Assembly (NCBI GenBank): GCA_017463185.1 | Contig: JAFTPS010000010.1 | Coordinates: 1-64,000, forward strand | Source: Alphaproteobacteria bacterium | GTDB lineage: Bacteria; Pseudomonadota; Alphaproteobacteria; Rs-D84 | Direction of reading: 5' to 3' | DNA: 64,000 nt | In this document: positions 49,383-57,513 of the stretch, piece by piece | Position numbering within the stretch: the first letter of the stretch is position 1 | Layout of the letters: each line of letters starts with the position of its first letter | Notes under the pieces: model-generated | Told to the model about the DNA's origin: nothing | Databases searched by the model: none | What the model saw: the letters and a program-made list of their open reading frames with translations, nothing else | Program-made: the position numbers and the translations under genes

Positions 49383-51263
49383 CTAATTCCACCGTCGCGT
49401 GTGCGATATATACTTTACGCGGTCATCGGGATAAATCACAAATCCACCGCGGATAATTTTATGTGCGCAACTGGGTGAATTGATTTCAAAGTATGACACA
49501 ATATACCGCACACTGTCGTCATCGCACAGTGATTTTATGTTTTTCATTGTCGGTACAAATTTTTGCATATATACAATATTGCCAAAACGGTAAATGCCAT
49601 TTTCGTGTTTAAGGCGTGGGTTTGATGTCTCCGTCCCTTCGCCATTTATTTGTTTCCATGTATCAAATGCAAAATAATGGTTTGATGCCCTTGATTTGTT
49701 GAAATATAATTTACCGTCCGCACCACGCGCTGCAATCAGTTCATTGTCGTATGTCGCATAGAATATCGGTCGCGGCGTATTGTACACATGTATTACGCCC
49801 AGCAAAATAAACAATACACACAACATATAATTTATGAACCGTCCCCGCACCAGAATCAGAAACATCAACCCCAACACAAAGCATATCATAGCCGTGTTTG
49901 GAATATATGGTACGGTTGCATTTGCAGCGGGCAGGGCGGCAATCCATTCTGCAATTTCAAATGTAAAATTATATACGGCGTGTGCTGCATCCACCGCTAT
50001 ATTTATTCCAACAGCACCCACAATAACCAGTGGCATAATCACAACCGAAAATATGGGCAGTAAAATTAAATTGCCAATCAGACTATAAATCGGAATCGCG
50101 CCAAAGTGTGCTGCAACAAACGGGGCGGTAAATACAGTTGCAACCACAGATGTCAAAACCATACCGTATATTATTTTCAGGATTTTATTTTTGGGCATTT
50201 TTGGTTGCACCTCGCTATATAACCATACCAGCCCAAATACCGCGGCAAAAGACAACTGAAATCCCGCCTGCATAACATAGTGTGGATTTATCAGTAATAT
50301 AATGCAAAATGCCAATGCAACATTACGCACAGATATTGCGTTGCGACCAAATATGAACGCTGTGAAAACTAATGTCGTCATCAAAAAAGCGCGCACTGTT
50401 GCGACATCTGCGCCTGACAGAAACAGATATCCAACCAGTCCCACCCACGCCACAATCATTGCTGGAATTTTGGCCGGTATGCGTCGCACAATATATGGAA
50501 TGCGTCGGAATATAAAATAAAACATTGCAAAAAGCCATCCGCCAACTAATGCCATATGAAAGCCGCTGATTGACCAAATATGTCCCACCCCAGTTGCGGT
50601 CCAGATTTTATTATCGCTTTTCGGTACTGCATTTTTATAGCCCAGAATCAAACTGTCCACCAGGAAAGATTCTGTTTGTCGGTGCAGAAAGTCGCGCATT
50701 GCATTTATGCCACCCGTGCCACTTTCCACAACCGATAATTCTGTTGCGTATCCTGTTGCGGATAAATTGTTAAAATACGCCCAACGCGCATAGTCAAATG
50801 TCCCGGGTGCATATGCACTGGCTGGTTGAAACAGGCCGACCGTTGTACGCACCGTATCGCCCACGCGTACCATTGCGGTATCATTTGCTGATACACGAAT
50901 GCGCATTTCCACTCCCTTTATTGGTGCGGTCAAATAAATTCGTACTTTGTCGGGCGTATAGTCAATTGCGTCCACCCGACCGACTATTTCCATATTGTGG
51001 ATATTGTGTTTTAAATCAGGTGTATTTTTAAAATCTGTGAATACGGCCGCATAGTAAAAACCAAACAGGAATAACAGTAATCCGCGTAATAAAATCGGCA
51101 CTTGTTTTATAAATACGGATGCTAACAATACGGCGGTAATTATTGGTGCAAAAATCAGATGTGGTTCACGTGATAGCGAAAAATACAACGCCGCACCACC
51201 CGCCATTAAAAAAGGCGTATAAATAAACAGATTGCATTGCTGATTTTTTATAAATTCCTGCAT
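49383..51263 (-). CDS. comEC: ComEC/Rec2-type DNA uptake channel
   Basis: About 626 residues with ten or more membrane helices. The N-terminus has an OB-like soluble part after two helices (residues about 70-160). The competence core is marked by WSISGFHMALVGGW and SGADVATVRAFLMTTLVF. The C-terminal metallo-beta-lactamase domain of Bacillus ComEC is missing; only about 130 soluble residues follow the last helix. The channel passes single-stranded DNA into the cell; ComF is at 18595. The ATG at 51263 is preferred over a TTG at 51269. It follows the glycan cluster by 18 bases. Confidence 0.88.
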   Translation of the reverse strand: MQEFIKNQQCNLFIYTPFLMAGGAALYFSLSREPHLIFAPIITAVLLASVFIKQVPILLRGLLLFLFGFYYAAVFTDFKNTPDLKHNIHNMEIVGRVDAIDYTPDKVRIYLTAPIKGVEMRIRVSANDTAMVRVGDTVRTTVGLFQPASAYAPGTFDYARWAYFNNLSATGYATELSVVESGTGGINAMRDFLHRQTESFLVDSLILGYKNAVPKSDNKIWTATGVGHIWSISGFHMALVGGWLFAMFYFIFRRIPYIVRRIPAKIPAMIVAWVGLVGYLFLSGADVATVRAFLMTTLVFTAFIFGRNAISVRNVALAFCIILLINPHYVMQAGFQLSFAAVFGLVWLYSEVQPKMPKNKILKIIYGMVLTSVVATVFTAPFVAAHFGAIPIYSLIGNLILLPIFSVVIMPLVIVGAVGINIAVDAAHAVYNFTFEIAEWIAALPAANATVPYIPNTAMICFVLGLMFLILVRGRFINYMLCVLFILLGVIHVYNTPRPIFYATYDNELIAARGADGKLYFNKSRASNHYFAFDTWKQINGEGTETSNPRLKHENGIYRFGNIVYMQKFVPTMKNIKSLCDDDSVRYIVSYFEINSPSCAHKIIRGGFVIYPDDRVKYISHTRRWN

Positions 51264-51281
51264 GCCCAAAAGTATAGGAAT

Positions 51282-52322
51282 TTATTCGTTATAAACACAA
51301 GCCAAAGATTTTAAAGCGAATGAATGTTGTAAACCTGTTTTTAAATCAAAAACTGGACGCCAACCCAGTGCAAGCAGTTTGTCTGCGTTTAATATTGAAT
51401 CTGATTTTTTTGCACGATTGTGTGTTGCGCCTGGTGCAAAATTCACCTCCACCCCTGCTATATTCGCCAGTATAGACGCATATTCATATATAGATGCCAC
51501 AGATTCTGGATTCGCAATATTATATGTTTCGCCTGATATACCGTTGCATAAAACATAAAGTATTGCCGACACAGTATCTGCCACATAGCACCAGGAACGA
51601 ACCTGATTGCCTGCCGATTTTAAAAGAATATTCTGGCCCGATATAACTTGCCGTTGAAATTGTGCGTTTACGCGTGAACTGGTATCGGATATTGTATGAC
51701 CGTATATAAAGCACGGTCGTACAATATTTATATCCAGATTATGCATCTGTGCCGCGGATATACAGGCCGCTTCGCACGCTATTTTGGCTGCTGGATAACA
51801 AAGCCGTGATGTTTGTGTGCTTATAATTGCAGGATCGGATTCTGTAAATGATTTACCAGTGTTATGACCATATACTTCGCCACTGGAAATAAATAGAAAA
51901 CGTGCGTTTGATTTTATTGCGTTCCCCAGTATTTGCATTGTGCCGATAATATTAGTATTGATTACCCCTATTGGATTTGTGGCAAATATTGCAGGGTCTG
52001 TGGGGGACGCACCGTGTATAATAAAATCAAATTGTTCTTGTGTTGTAAATGTTTCTGGCAAGCTTAAATCACATTCCAAAAAAATAAGATTTTGTTTTTG
52101 GTTTCCAAATCGTTTATTTAATTTTTCCAGTGATTGTGCTGCTGCGTATATTTTCAAATCCATATCGTATTGTTGGTTTAGCCATATCAGAAAATCTATC
52201 ATATATAATCCAATCAAACCGGTTGCGCCGGTAATTAAAATCCGTCGCCCACGCAAAGATTCTGTTCCTTCCCCCAGAATGTAGCGAATATCGTCCATTT
52301 CAGATGTCAAAATTGTATTCAT
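51282..52322 (-). CDS. NAD-dependent epimerase/dehydratase
   Basis: 346 residues, extended short-chain dehydrogenase. Glycine motif GATGLIG near residue 32, ISSGEVYGHN with the catalytic Ser, and CYPAAKIACE as the YxxxK motif. The C-terminal part has RSWCYVADTVSAILYVL. It acts on a nucleotide sugar or polyol, probably in the same pathway as the cytidylyltransferase with which it overlaps by 23 bases. The exact substrate is unknown. Confidence 0.88.
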   Translation of the reverse strand: MNTILTSEMDDIRYILGEGTESLRGRRILITGATGLIGLYMIDFLIWLNQQYDMDLKIYAAAQSLEKLNKRFGNQKQNLIFLECDLSLPETFTTQEQFDFIIHGASPTDPAIFATNPIGVINTNIIGTMQILGNAIKSNARFLFISSGEVYGHNTGKSFTESDPAIISTQTSRLCYPAAKIACEAACISAAQMHNLDINIVRPCFIYGHTISDTSSRVNAQFQRQVISGQNILLKSAGNQVRSWCYVADTVSAILYVLCNGISGETYNIANPESVASIYEYASILANIAGVEVNFAPGATHNRAKKSDSILNADKLLALGWRPVFDLKTGLQHSFALKSLACVYNE

Positions 52323-53004
52323 TTTTTGATGTCTCTAATATTGCCTGAAATATTGTAAAGTCTGCGGACGTGGTCAGTTTAATATTCTGGTTTGTGCCAC
52401 GCGAAAAAAATACAGGTTGTCCCATTTCAATCATCAATGTTGCACTGGTTGTTGAATTTGTAATTCCGCGTGATTTTGCCAATGTGTGTATTTGGGTTAT
52501 GTGCCCCAAACGGAAACATTGTGGTGCTTGTGCACGATATAACATACCGTGCGGCGTGAATGTTTTTCCAGATTTATGTACCAGGGCCTCAAATACAGGC
52601 AATCCAGATACTGCATTGCCATATTTTTGTGCTGTGACGATTGCATCATCAATAATATCATCTGGAATAATTGGGCGTACTGCATCGTGAATCAGTACAA
52701 AATCATTGGTATTATAATGTTTGTTCAGTTCAATCAGTCCATTATAAATAGAATCTTGCCCCGTTTTACCACCGGTTGTTATATGTTTTAATTTTGTGAT
52801 TTTATATAGTTGTGCTTGGTTATAAACATATTGTTCCCATCCATTTAATGATACTACACAAATAGCATCTATCAATGGGTGGTTTTGATATTTTTTAAGT
52901 GTGTATACAATAACGGGAATATTATCCACTTGGATAAATTGTTTGGGAATACAAAATCCGGTTCGATTTCCCGTTCCCCCTGCAATAATCAGTGCCAAAT
53001 TCAT
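52300..53004 (-). CDS. IspD/TarI-like cytidylyltransferase
   Basis: 234 residues. N-terminal nucleotide-binding loop AGGTGNRTGFCIPKQF, central LIHDAVRPIIPDD and C-terminal NIKLTTSADFTIFQ all match the IspD family. That family includes 2-C-methylerythritol 4-phosphate cytidylyltransferase and the ribitol 5-phosphate enzymes TarI/Bcs1. Because it sits between licD and an epimerase gene, with overlaps on both sides, a CDP-polyol for surface glycan is more likely than isoprenoid synthesis. Sequence alone does not separate the two. Confidence 0.85.
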   Translation of the reverse strand: MNLALIIAGGTGNRTGFCIPKQFIQVDNIPVIVYTLKKYQNHPLIDAICVVSLNGWEQYVYNQAQLYKITKLKHITTGGKTGQDSIYNGLIELNKHYNTNDFVLIHDAVRPIIPDDIIDDAIVTAQKYGNAVSGLPVFEALVHKSGKTFTPHGMLYRAQAPQCFRLGHITQIHTLAKSRGITNSTTSATLMIEMGQPVFFSRGTNQNIKLTTSADFTIFQAILETSKNEYNFDI

Positions 53005-53912
53005 TTTATTTTACCGTCCAGGAAATCATTGATTATTTGCAATTCTTCATATGAAAATTTAGGCGTTTTGTGTGTTGTGAAGTCGGGATTAAACGCACGC
53101 CAGTCCCCATATCGTTGTGTCAACCATGCATCTGGGTTATTTGGTGCCATAAATTTATGTCCTTCAAATTCAATTTCACCCAATGGAAATATATATTCGT
53201 GTCGCCATATGTATGTGTGATAGTTTCTTGTAATACGGTCTGGAAATGTTTGATAGTCTATCCCGTCAATGATATCACCACGCGGGTCCTGTGGACGATT
53301 TTTAAATACCATATCGCGCATAATATCCGCATAGTCTGTGTATTGGGATTGCCCGTCCTCCATGCGACGCGCTTCTTCCATGGCGGCGATATAGTTTGTT
53401 TGAAATTCCGTCATATCGTCGCGCGTTGTTATGCGTTTCGTATAAAAATCACACGGGAACAAATCCACACACATTTTATCCAGAAAAAATATTTTGAATA
53501 TATGCCCCGATTTTGCCCAGTCCGTACGAAATGGTCCATAATTATATTTTTTGGTCAATAAATCTGTGGCACGTTCAAAGTCGGGTCGCATTAAATCCAT
53601 ATCTATATCGTCATCCCACGGAATAAAATCACCTGTTCGCATTGCCCCCAGCAAATTTCCTGCACACAAAAAATAATTAATACCTGCATCACGAAAATCT
53701 GTATCAATCATAGTGGCCAGTTTCACCAACGCCCGCTGTTGTAATCGCAAATGTCCCGTCGCCGGTGGAATATGTTTTACATCGTGTGTTATTTCGCATA
53801 AGCGACTGCAATGCAGGACAATTTTATCCAACTTTTGGACAATCAGATTTTGCCGCCAGGTAATCTTGTTGATTTCATCTATGACAAAATTTTGAAAATC
53901 TTGTGCTGTCAA
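53001..53912 (-). CDS. LicD-family phosphotransferase
   Basis: 303 residues. The LicD domain is marked by NYFLCAGNLLGAMRTGDF and IPWDDDIDMDLMRPDF, with the metal-binding Asp cluster, then DLFPCDFY and a C-terminal YIFPLGEIEFEGHKF. LicD and fukutin-like proteins transfer phosphocholine or phosphoribitol to glycans. A helical N-terminal extension of about 65 residues precedes the domain. First gene of a tight operon that continues into the cytidylyltransferase (4-base overlap), the epimerase and comEC. Confidence 0.9.
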   Translation of the reverse strand: MTAQDFQNFVIDEINKITWRQNLIVQKLDKIVLHCSRLCEITHDVKHIPPATGHLRLQQRALVKLATMIDTDFRDAGINYFLCAGNLLGAMRTGDFIPWDDDIDMDLMRPDFERATDLLTKKYNYGPFRTDWAKSGHIFKIFFLDKMCVDLFPCDFYTKRITTRDDMTEFQTNYIAAMEEARRMEDGQSQYTDYADIMRDMVFKNRPQDPRGDIIDGIDYQTFPDRITRNYHTYIWRHEYIFPLGEIEFEGHKFMAPNNPDAWLTQRYGDWRAFNPDFTTHKTPKFSYEELQIINDFLDGKIK

Positions 53913-53928
53913 TGGTAATGGCCTTGTT

Positions 53929-54627
53929 TTAATAAGTGCCTGCTACCGCCAGCACACCATCATAAAAACAATCCTGGGTTCCATCTCCAAAAAATATTCC
54001 TCCTTTCCCTGATGTGTCTGAAAAACTCCATGCTGCTCCTGAAGCAATATAGCAATCGTTTATTGTTTCAGCACCATTTATACTGCTTGGATATTTTGTT
54101 GTCCCGTCCGAGGCTGAATATGTTGGACAACTTGCACAATATTCTCCGTACATCTGTCCGTCTTCTCCATAAAAATATCCAAGTGACTGATATGTACCAT
54201 CTGCACATAGTTCACAATATTTTTCACTGTCGTTCCATCCGCGACCATCTATACAAGATACTGCGCCGCATCCCCAACCCATTGCATAGCTACATTGTAA
54301 CAAATCGTAATTATTTTCTATACACTCTGATATTTCCAGGCCATCATTTTCCCAAACTTCAGATATCCATGCCCTATTGCCAAAGTCGTCAACTATCTCA
54401 TCTTGATTGCCCATCCAAGTTACCAAACCCATCTCTGACCAAGATGTATTTATCACAGCTGTACCACCATACCCTTGATCATAAATATAATCCATCAGTG
54501 TTTCGGTCGCTATACATTCTGCATCCGTTTTGGTGTAATTAGTCGTCGCATATGCATCTGTAATCATATAAGATTTTGAATAAATCAATGCAGCAATCAA
54601 TAAATAAAAACGTTTAATTTTTGCCAT
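53929..54627 (-). CDS. Secreted Cys-rich protein, 232 aa
   Basis: Signal peptide of about 27 residues (ending AYA-TT). The mature protein holds many Cys; the C-terminal pattern YCELCADGTYQSLGYF, then YCASCPTYS, CYIASGAAWSFSDTSGKG and DCFYDG is shared with the protein at 56520-57179 (CSLCPDDGIS, CFIMSG, FNFGGNRCFYSE). This suggests a common EGF-like or adhesin-type domain. AATGGAGG precedes the ATG. Preceded by leader E. The licD gene follows 16 bases after the stop. Function unknown. Confidence 0.75.
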   Translation of the reverse strand: MAKIKRFYLLIAALIYSKSYMITDAYATTNYTKTDAECIATETLMDYIYDQGYGGTAVINTSWSEMGLVTWMGNQDEIVDDFGNRAWISEVWENDGLEISECIENNYDLLQCSYAMGWGCGAVSCIDGRGWNDSEKYCELCADGTYQSLGYFYGEDGQMYGEYCASCPTYSASDGTTKYPSSINGAETINDCYIASGAAWSFSDTSGKGGIFFGDGTQDCFYDGVLAVAGTY

Positions 54628-54658
54628 TTGGTCTGTTTTCCTCCATTGGAATTTTGGG

Positions 54659-54834
54659 GGACCGTTAGGAATAAAAACGGTGGTTTAGATTCGGCATAAA
54701 ATCCGATTGACAAATGGCTAAAAATCGCGATAAAATATAAAACATAAATGCCTAACCCAAAGGACCGTTTGGATTAGGCATATTTTTTTATCGTGTGTGC
54801 CCCATATTATAAGGCATCCCGAGATTTTATGCAA
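54659..54834 (-). promoter_or_regulatory. Promoter and long leader E of the 53929 gene
   Basis: Promoter TTGCAT (54829-54834), N17, TATAAT (54806-54811). The leader is about 170 bases. It starts with a strong hairpin, ATGCCTAATCCAAA / TTTGGGTTAGGCAT (54748-54781), whose loop contains AACGGTCC. ACCGTT (54676-54681) follows, and a second AACGGTCC lies at 54659-54666, so again a middle strand can pair upstream or downstream. There is no terminator before the gene. It is not clearly related to leaders A-D. Confidence 0.6.
54707..54791 (+). ncRNA. Candidate small RNA upstream of pyrG
   Basis: TTGACA (54707-54712), N18, TAAAAT (54731-54736), then the hairpin ATGCCTAACCCAAA / TTTGGATTAGGCAT (54748-54781) with a T7 tail. 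The transcript would be about 50 bases and end before the separate pyrG promoter at 54867. The hairpin may also serve the opposite strand. No coding capacity. Confidence 0.5.
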
Positions 54835-54866
54835 TTTAAAAAAATGTCTTTTTTTCATATATTAGA

Positions 54867-54895
54867 TTGCCAGATTTTTAATAGTTTCATATGAT
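54867..54895 (+). promoter_or_regulatory. pyrG promoter
   Basis: TTGCCA (54867-54872), N17, TATGAT (54890-54895), with an AAGGAGG ribosome binding site and ATG at 54920. The 5' UTR would be about 18 bases, too short for an attenuator. Confidence 0.75.
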
Positions 54896-54919
54896 AAAGT
54901 TACATAAGGAGGCATTCTT

Positions 54920-56494
54920 ATGGCAAAATACATATTTATTACTGGTGGTGTTGTATCAAGTCTTGGCAAGGGCGTCGCAGCGGCAGGGTGTGGCGCCCTT
55001 CTTCAATCGCGTGGGTATACGGTTCACGCACGGAAATTTGACCCGTATTTAAATATTGACCCCGGCACTATGTCACCATTTCAACATGGCGAAGTCTATG
55101 TGACGAACGACGGTTATGAAACAGACCTTGATTTGGGATATTATGAACGTTTCTTGGGCGCGCACCTGACCCGCAACGATTCTGTGTCTGGTGGACGTAT
55201 TTATTGGGATGTGTTGAATGCTGAACGGCACGGTGATTATCTGGGGGCGACGGTCCAGATGATTCCGCACGTATCTAATAAAATCAAAGAATATATTTCC
55301 GCACCCACGGATACAGATTTTGTCGTCTGTGAAATCGGTGGCACTGTCGGTGATATAGAAGGTAAAATATTCCTGGAATCTATTCGTCAGTTTGCAAATG
55401 ATGTCGGGCGTCGCAATGTAATGTTTATTCATTTGACCTTGGCGCCATATCTGGAAAAATCTGGGGAATTAAAAACCAAACCAACCCAGATGTCCGTACG
55501 TCAATTGTTGGAAAATGGGATTCAGGCGGATATGCTGATTGTGCGCACGCCACGAATGTTGACGGTGGATGAAAAAAATAAAATTGGAATGTTCTGCAAC
55601 TTGCCTGCTAAAAGTGTAATCAGTGGCATTGATGTTGACAATATTTATAAAATACCACTAGCGTACGAGGGTCAGCACGTATTTGACAATATTGCTGAAC
55701 ATTTTGGTCTGTCCAATGCACGCGGTGACATGACACGATTTGAACGTATTGAAAATTATCTGGCGGCACATTTGCCCACAACCACAATTGGGATTGTGGG
55801 CAAATACTTTAACGTGCCCGATGCATACAAATCACTGAACGAAGCTTTGTTCCACGCAGGTATTCAAAACAATGTTCATGTGCGTCTAAAAAAGATAGAT
55901 GCGGAAAATTTTACCCCCGATGATTGTGTGGATGTTGATGGAATTTTGGTGCCGGGTGGTTTTGGTGCGCGTGGTGTATCCGGCAAGATTGCTGCCGCAA
56001 AGTATGCCCGTGAAAATAATATTCCATATATGGGAATTTGTCTGGGGATGCAGGTTGCTGTTATAGAATTTGCCCGAAATGTCCTGGGGATAAAAGATGC
56101 AGACTCTGGCGAGTTTTCCAAAGCTTGTACCCCAGTAATAGATATTATCGCAGACTGTGATGCAGAAGATTATGGTGGCACATTGCGTCTGGGGGCATAT
56201 CCGTGTGAAATCACGCCTAATACATTGGCGCATAAAGTCTATGGCGCAACAACTATCAGTGAACGTCATCGCCATCGTTATGAAATGAACATAGAAATGG
56301 AACAAAAATTTGCGGATGCTGGTATGATAATATCTGGTCGCAGTCCAGATGGTCGTCTGCCAGAAATGGTTGAATTAAAAAATCATCCGTTTTTTATTGC
56401 GGGTCAATTTCATCCCGAATTTCAATCCAGTCCCTATACCGGTCACCCGATGTTTAATGCATTCATCGCCGCCACAATCAAGGACCATAAATAA
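54920..56494 (+). CDS. pyrG: CTP synthase
   Basis: 524 residues. The N-terminal synthetase domain starts FITGGVVSSLGKGVAAAG and includes EIGGTVGDIEG and HLTLAPYLEKSGELKTKPTQ. The C-terminal class I glutaminase domain has Cys in YMGICLGMQ and His-Glu in QFHPEF. It aminates UTP to CTP using glutamine. Strong AAGGAGG before the ATG. A bidirectional terminator follows. Confidence 0.98.
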   Translation: MAKYIFITGGVVSSLGKGVAAAGCGALLQSRGYTVHARKFDPYLNIDPGTMSPFQHGEVYVTNDGYETDLDLGYYERFLGAHLTRNDSVSGGRIYWDVLNAERHGDYLGATVQMIPHVSNKIKEYISAPTDTDFVVCEIGGTVGDIEGKIFLESIRQFANDVGRRNVMFIHLTLAPYLEKSGELKTKPTQMSVRQLLENGIQADMLIVRTPRMLTVDEKNKIGMFCNLPAKSVISGIDVDNIYKIPLAYEGQHVFDNIAEHFGLSNARGDMTRFERIENYLAAHLPTTTIGIVGKYFNVPDAYKSLNEALFHAGIQNNVHVRLKKIDAENFTPDDCVDVDGILVPGGFGARGVSGKIAAAKYARENNIPYMGICLGMQVAVIEFARNVLGIKDADSGEFSKACTPVIDIIADCDAEDYGGTLRLGAYPCEITPNTLAHKVYGATTISERHRHRYEMNIEMEQKFADAGMIISGRSPDGRLPEMVELKNHPFFIAGQFHPEFQSSPYTGHPMFNAFIAATIKDHK

Positions 56495-56521
56495 AAAAAT
56501 CCCCAAACGGGGATTTTTTTT
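56494..56521. terminator. Bidirectional terminator
   Basis: AAAAAAATCCCC-aaac-GGGGATTTTTTTT between the convergent pyrG gene and the secreted protein gene 56520-57179. Confidence 0.85.
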
Positions 56522-57179
56522 ATTCACTATAGAAACAGCGATTACCGCCAAAATTAAAAGTCCCTTTTTCATCACTGCCAGACATAATGAAACAAGTTGT
56601 AATTTTGTCGTTGCTGCCTGGGATTGATATACCATCATCGGGACACAAGGAACAGCCCGACATGCTGGAACTACCGGTGCTACTGATGCCATAATAACCA
56701 TTGGCACAACGATAAATACGTGCAACATCCTTGCAGGTGGTTGAATTACCACATGCCCGCACGATTCGCATTTGATACCCTATGGCATAGTCCGTCCATG
56801 CAGAATTGGTGCATGTGCTGGTGGTACAGGTTGTTGCATCAGATTCTGGATTTGATGCGGTTGTTTTGACACAGGTATAGTATGGAACAGATGTGCAATT
56901 GCCACCTGTATAATTTTTTTGAACAAGACTGTATCCTGTCGCACATGTATCACATGAAATCACCATCTGTTGTTTTTCGTTTTCGTCAGTGTGGCATCTG
57001 AATTTCTTGGTGGCACAATTTTCCCCAACGTTATCAGCAACACCATTTGGTTTTGGACAGTCGCCCGCGCCATTATATGTGGCTTCATAGACCCATCCGC
57101 TGGTGCACGTATATGCCAATGCATTTGTGTCAACAAATCCAACAGCAAGCAGTGTTGAAATTAATAGTTTTTGTTTCAT
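56520..57179 (-). CDS. Secreted Cys-rich protein, 219 aa
   Basis: Start at 57179 behind AAGGAGG; the frame stays open to 57224. Signal peptide of about 22 residues (ending ALA-YT). About 19 Cys in the mature protein. N-terminal ratios such as CPKPNG...NCATKKFRC and a middle SCDTCATGYS suggest small disulfide modules. The C-terminus has CSLCPDDGISIPGSNDKIT, then CFIMSG and FNFGGNRCFYSE, as in 53929-54627. Preceded by candidate attenuator F. Surface or periplasmic protein of unknown function. Confidence 0.75.
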   Translation of the reverse strand: MKQKLLISTLLAVGFVDTNALAYTCTSGWVYEATYNGAGDCPKPNGVADNVGENCATKKFRCHTDENEKQQMVISCDTCATGYSLVQKNYTGGNCTSVPYYTCVKTTASNPESDATTCTTSTCTNSAWTDYAIGYQMRIVRACGNSTTCKDVARIYRCANGYYGISSTGSSSMSGCSLCPDDGISIPGSNDKITTCFIMSGSDEKGTFNFGGNRCFYSE

Positions 57180-57210
57180 TCTTTGACCTCCTTGATTTTT
57201 TTCGCGAATG

Positions 57211-57461
57211 AAAAAACCACCCAAAACATTCGAGTGGTCAGGAGGTTGATAGCAATCGTTAGAATTGTGTGCTTATTCAGTATATTCGCAACCCTCCTGA
57301 CCCAATGGGGACAGGAGTTTGTTTTTCGTCGTAATAATAAAAAAGACGCATCTGCTGCGTCATTGAGTATATATTCCGACGCTAACGAGCGGGCTATCAC
57401 ACCCCATCGTCAGAATTTCTGACGACATGCAGATTATACCCGATAAAATGGCGTGTTGCAA
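57211..57461 (-). promoter_or_regulatory. Candidate attenuator leader F, divergent copy, with promoter
   Basis: Promoter TTGCAA (57456-57461), N17, TATAAT (57433-57438), start about 57426, followed by the hairpin CGTCAGAA-a-TTCTGACG, then GGGGTGTGATAGCCC. A first terminator, GACGCA-gcaga-TGCGTC plus T6, lies at 57330-57361. Strand 1 is CTCCTG (57312-57317), strand 2 GGGTCAGGAGGGTT (57290-57303), strand 3 AACCTCCTGACCAC (57233-57246). Strand 3 enters the second terminator ACCACTC...GGGTGGT plus T6 (57211-57238), just before the ribosome binding site. Confidence 0.75.
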
Positions 57462-57472
57462 TATTTAGATAT

Positions 57473-57501
57473 AAAAAATCCCCATTTGGGGATTTTTTTT
57501 A
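57473..57501. terminator. Terminator of the pyk gene
   Basis: AAAAAATCCCC-attt-GGGGATTTTTTTT; in the minus direction it ends the pyruvate kinase transcript. Confidence 0.85.
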
Positions 57502-57513
57502 AACGCATTTTTA

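Noticed and set aside
54867-54919. Attenuation leader for pyrG
   Set aside because: The promoter TTGCCA-N17-TATGAT leaves a 5' UTR of about 18 bases, too short. The terminator at 54748-54791 lies upstream of that promoter.
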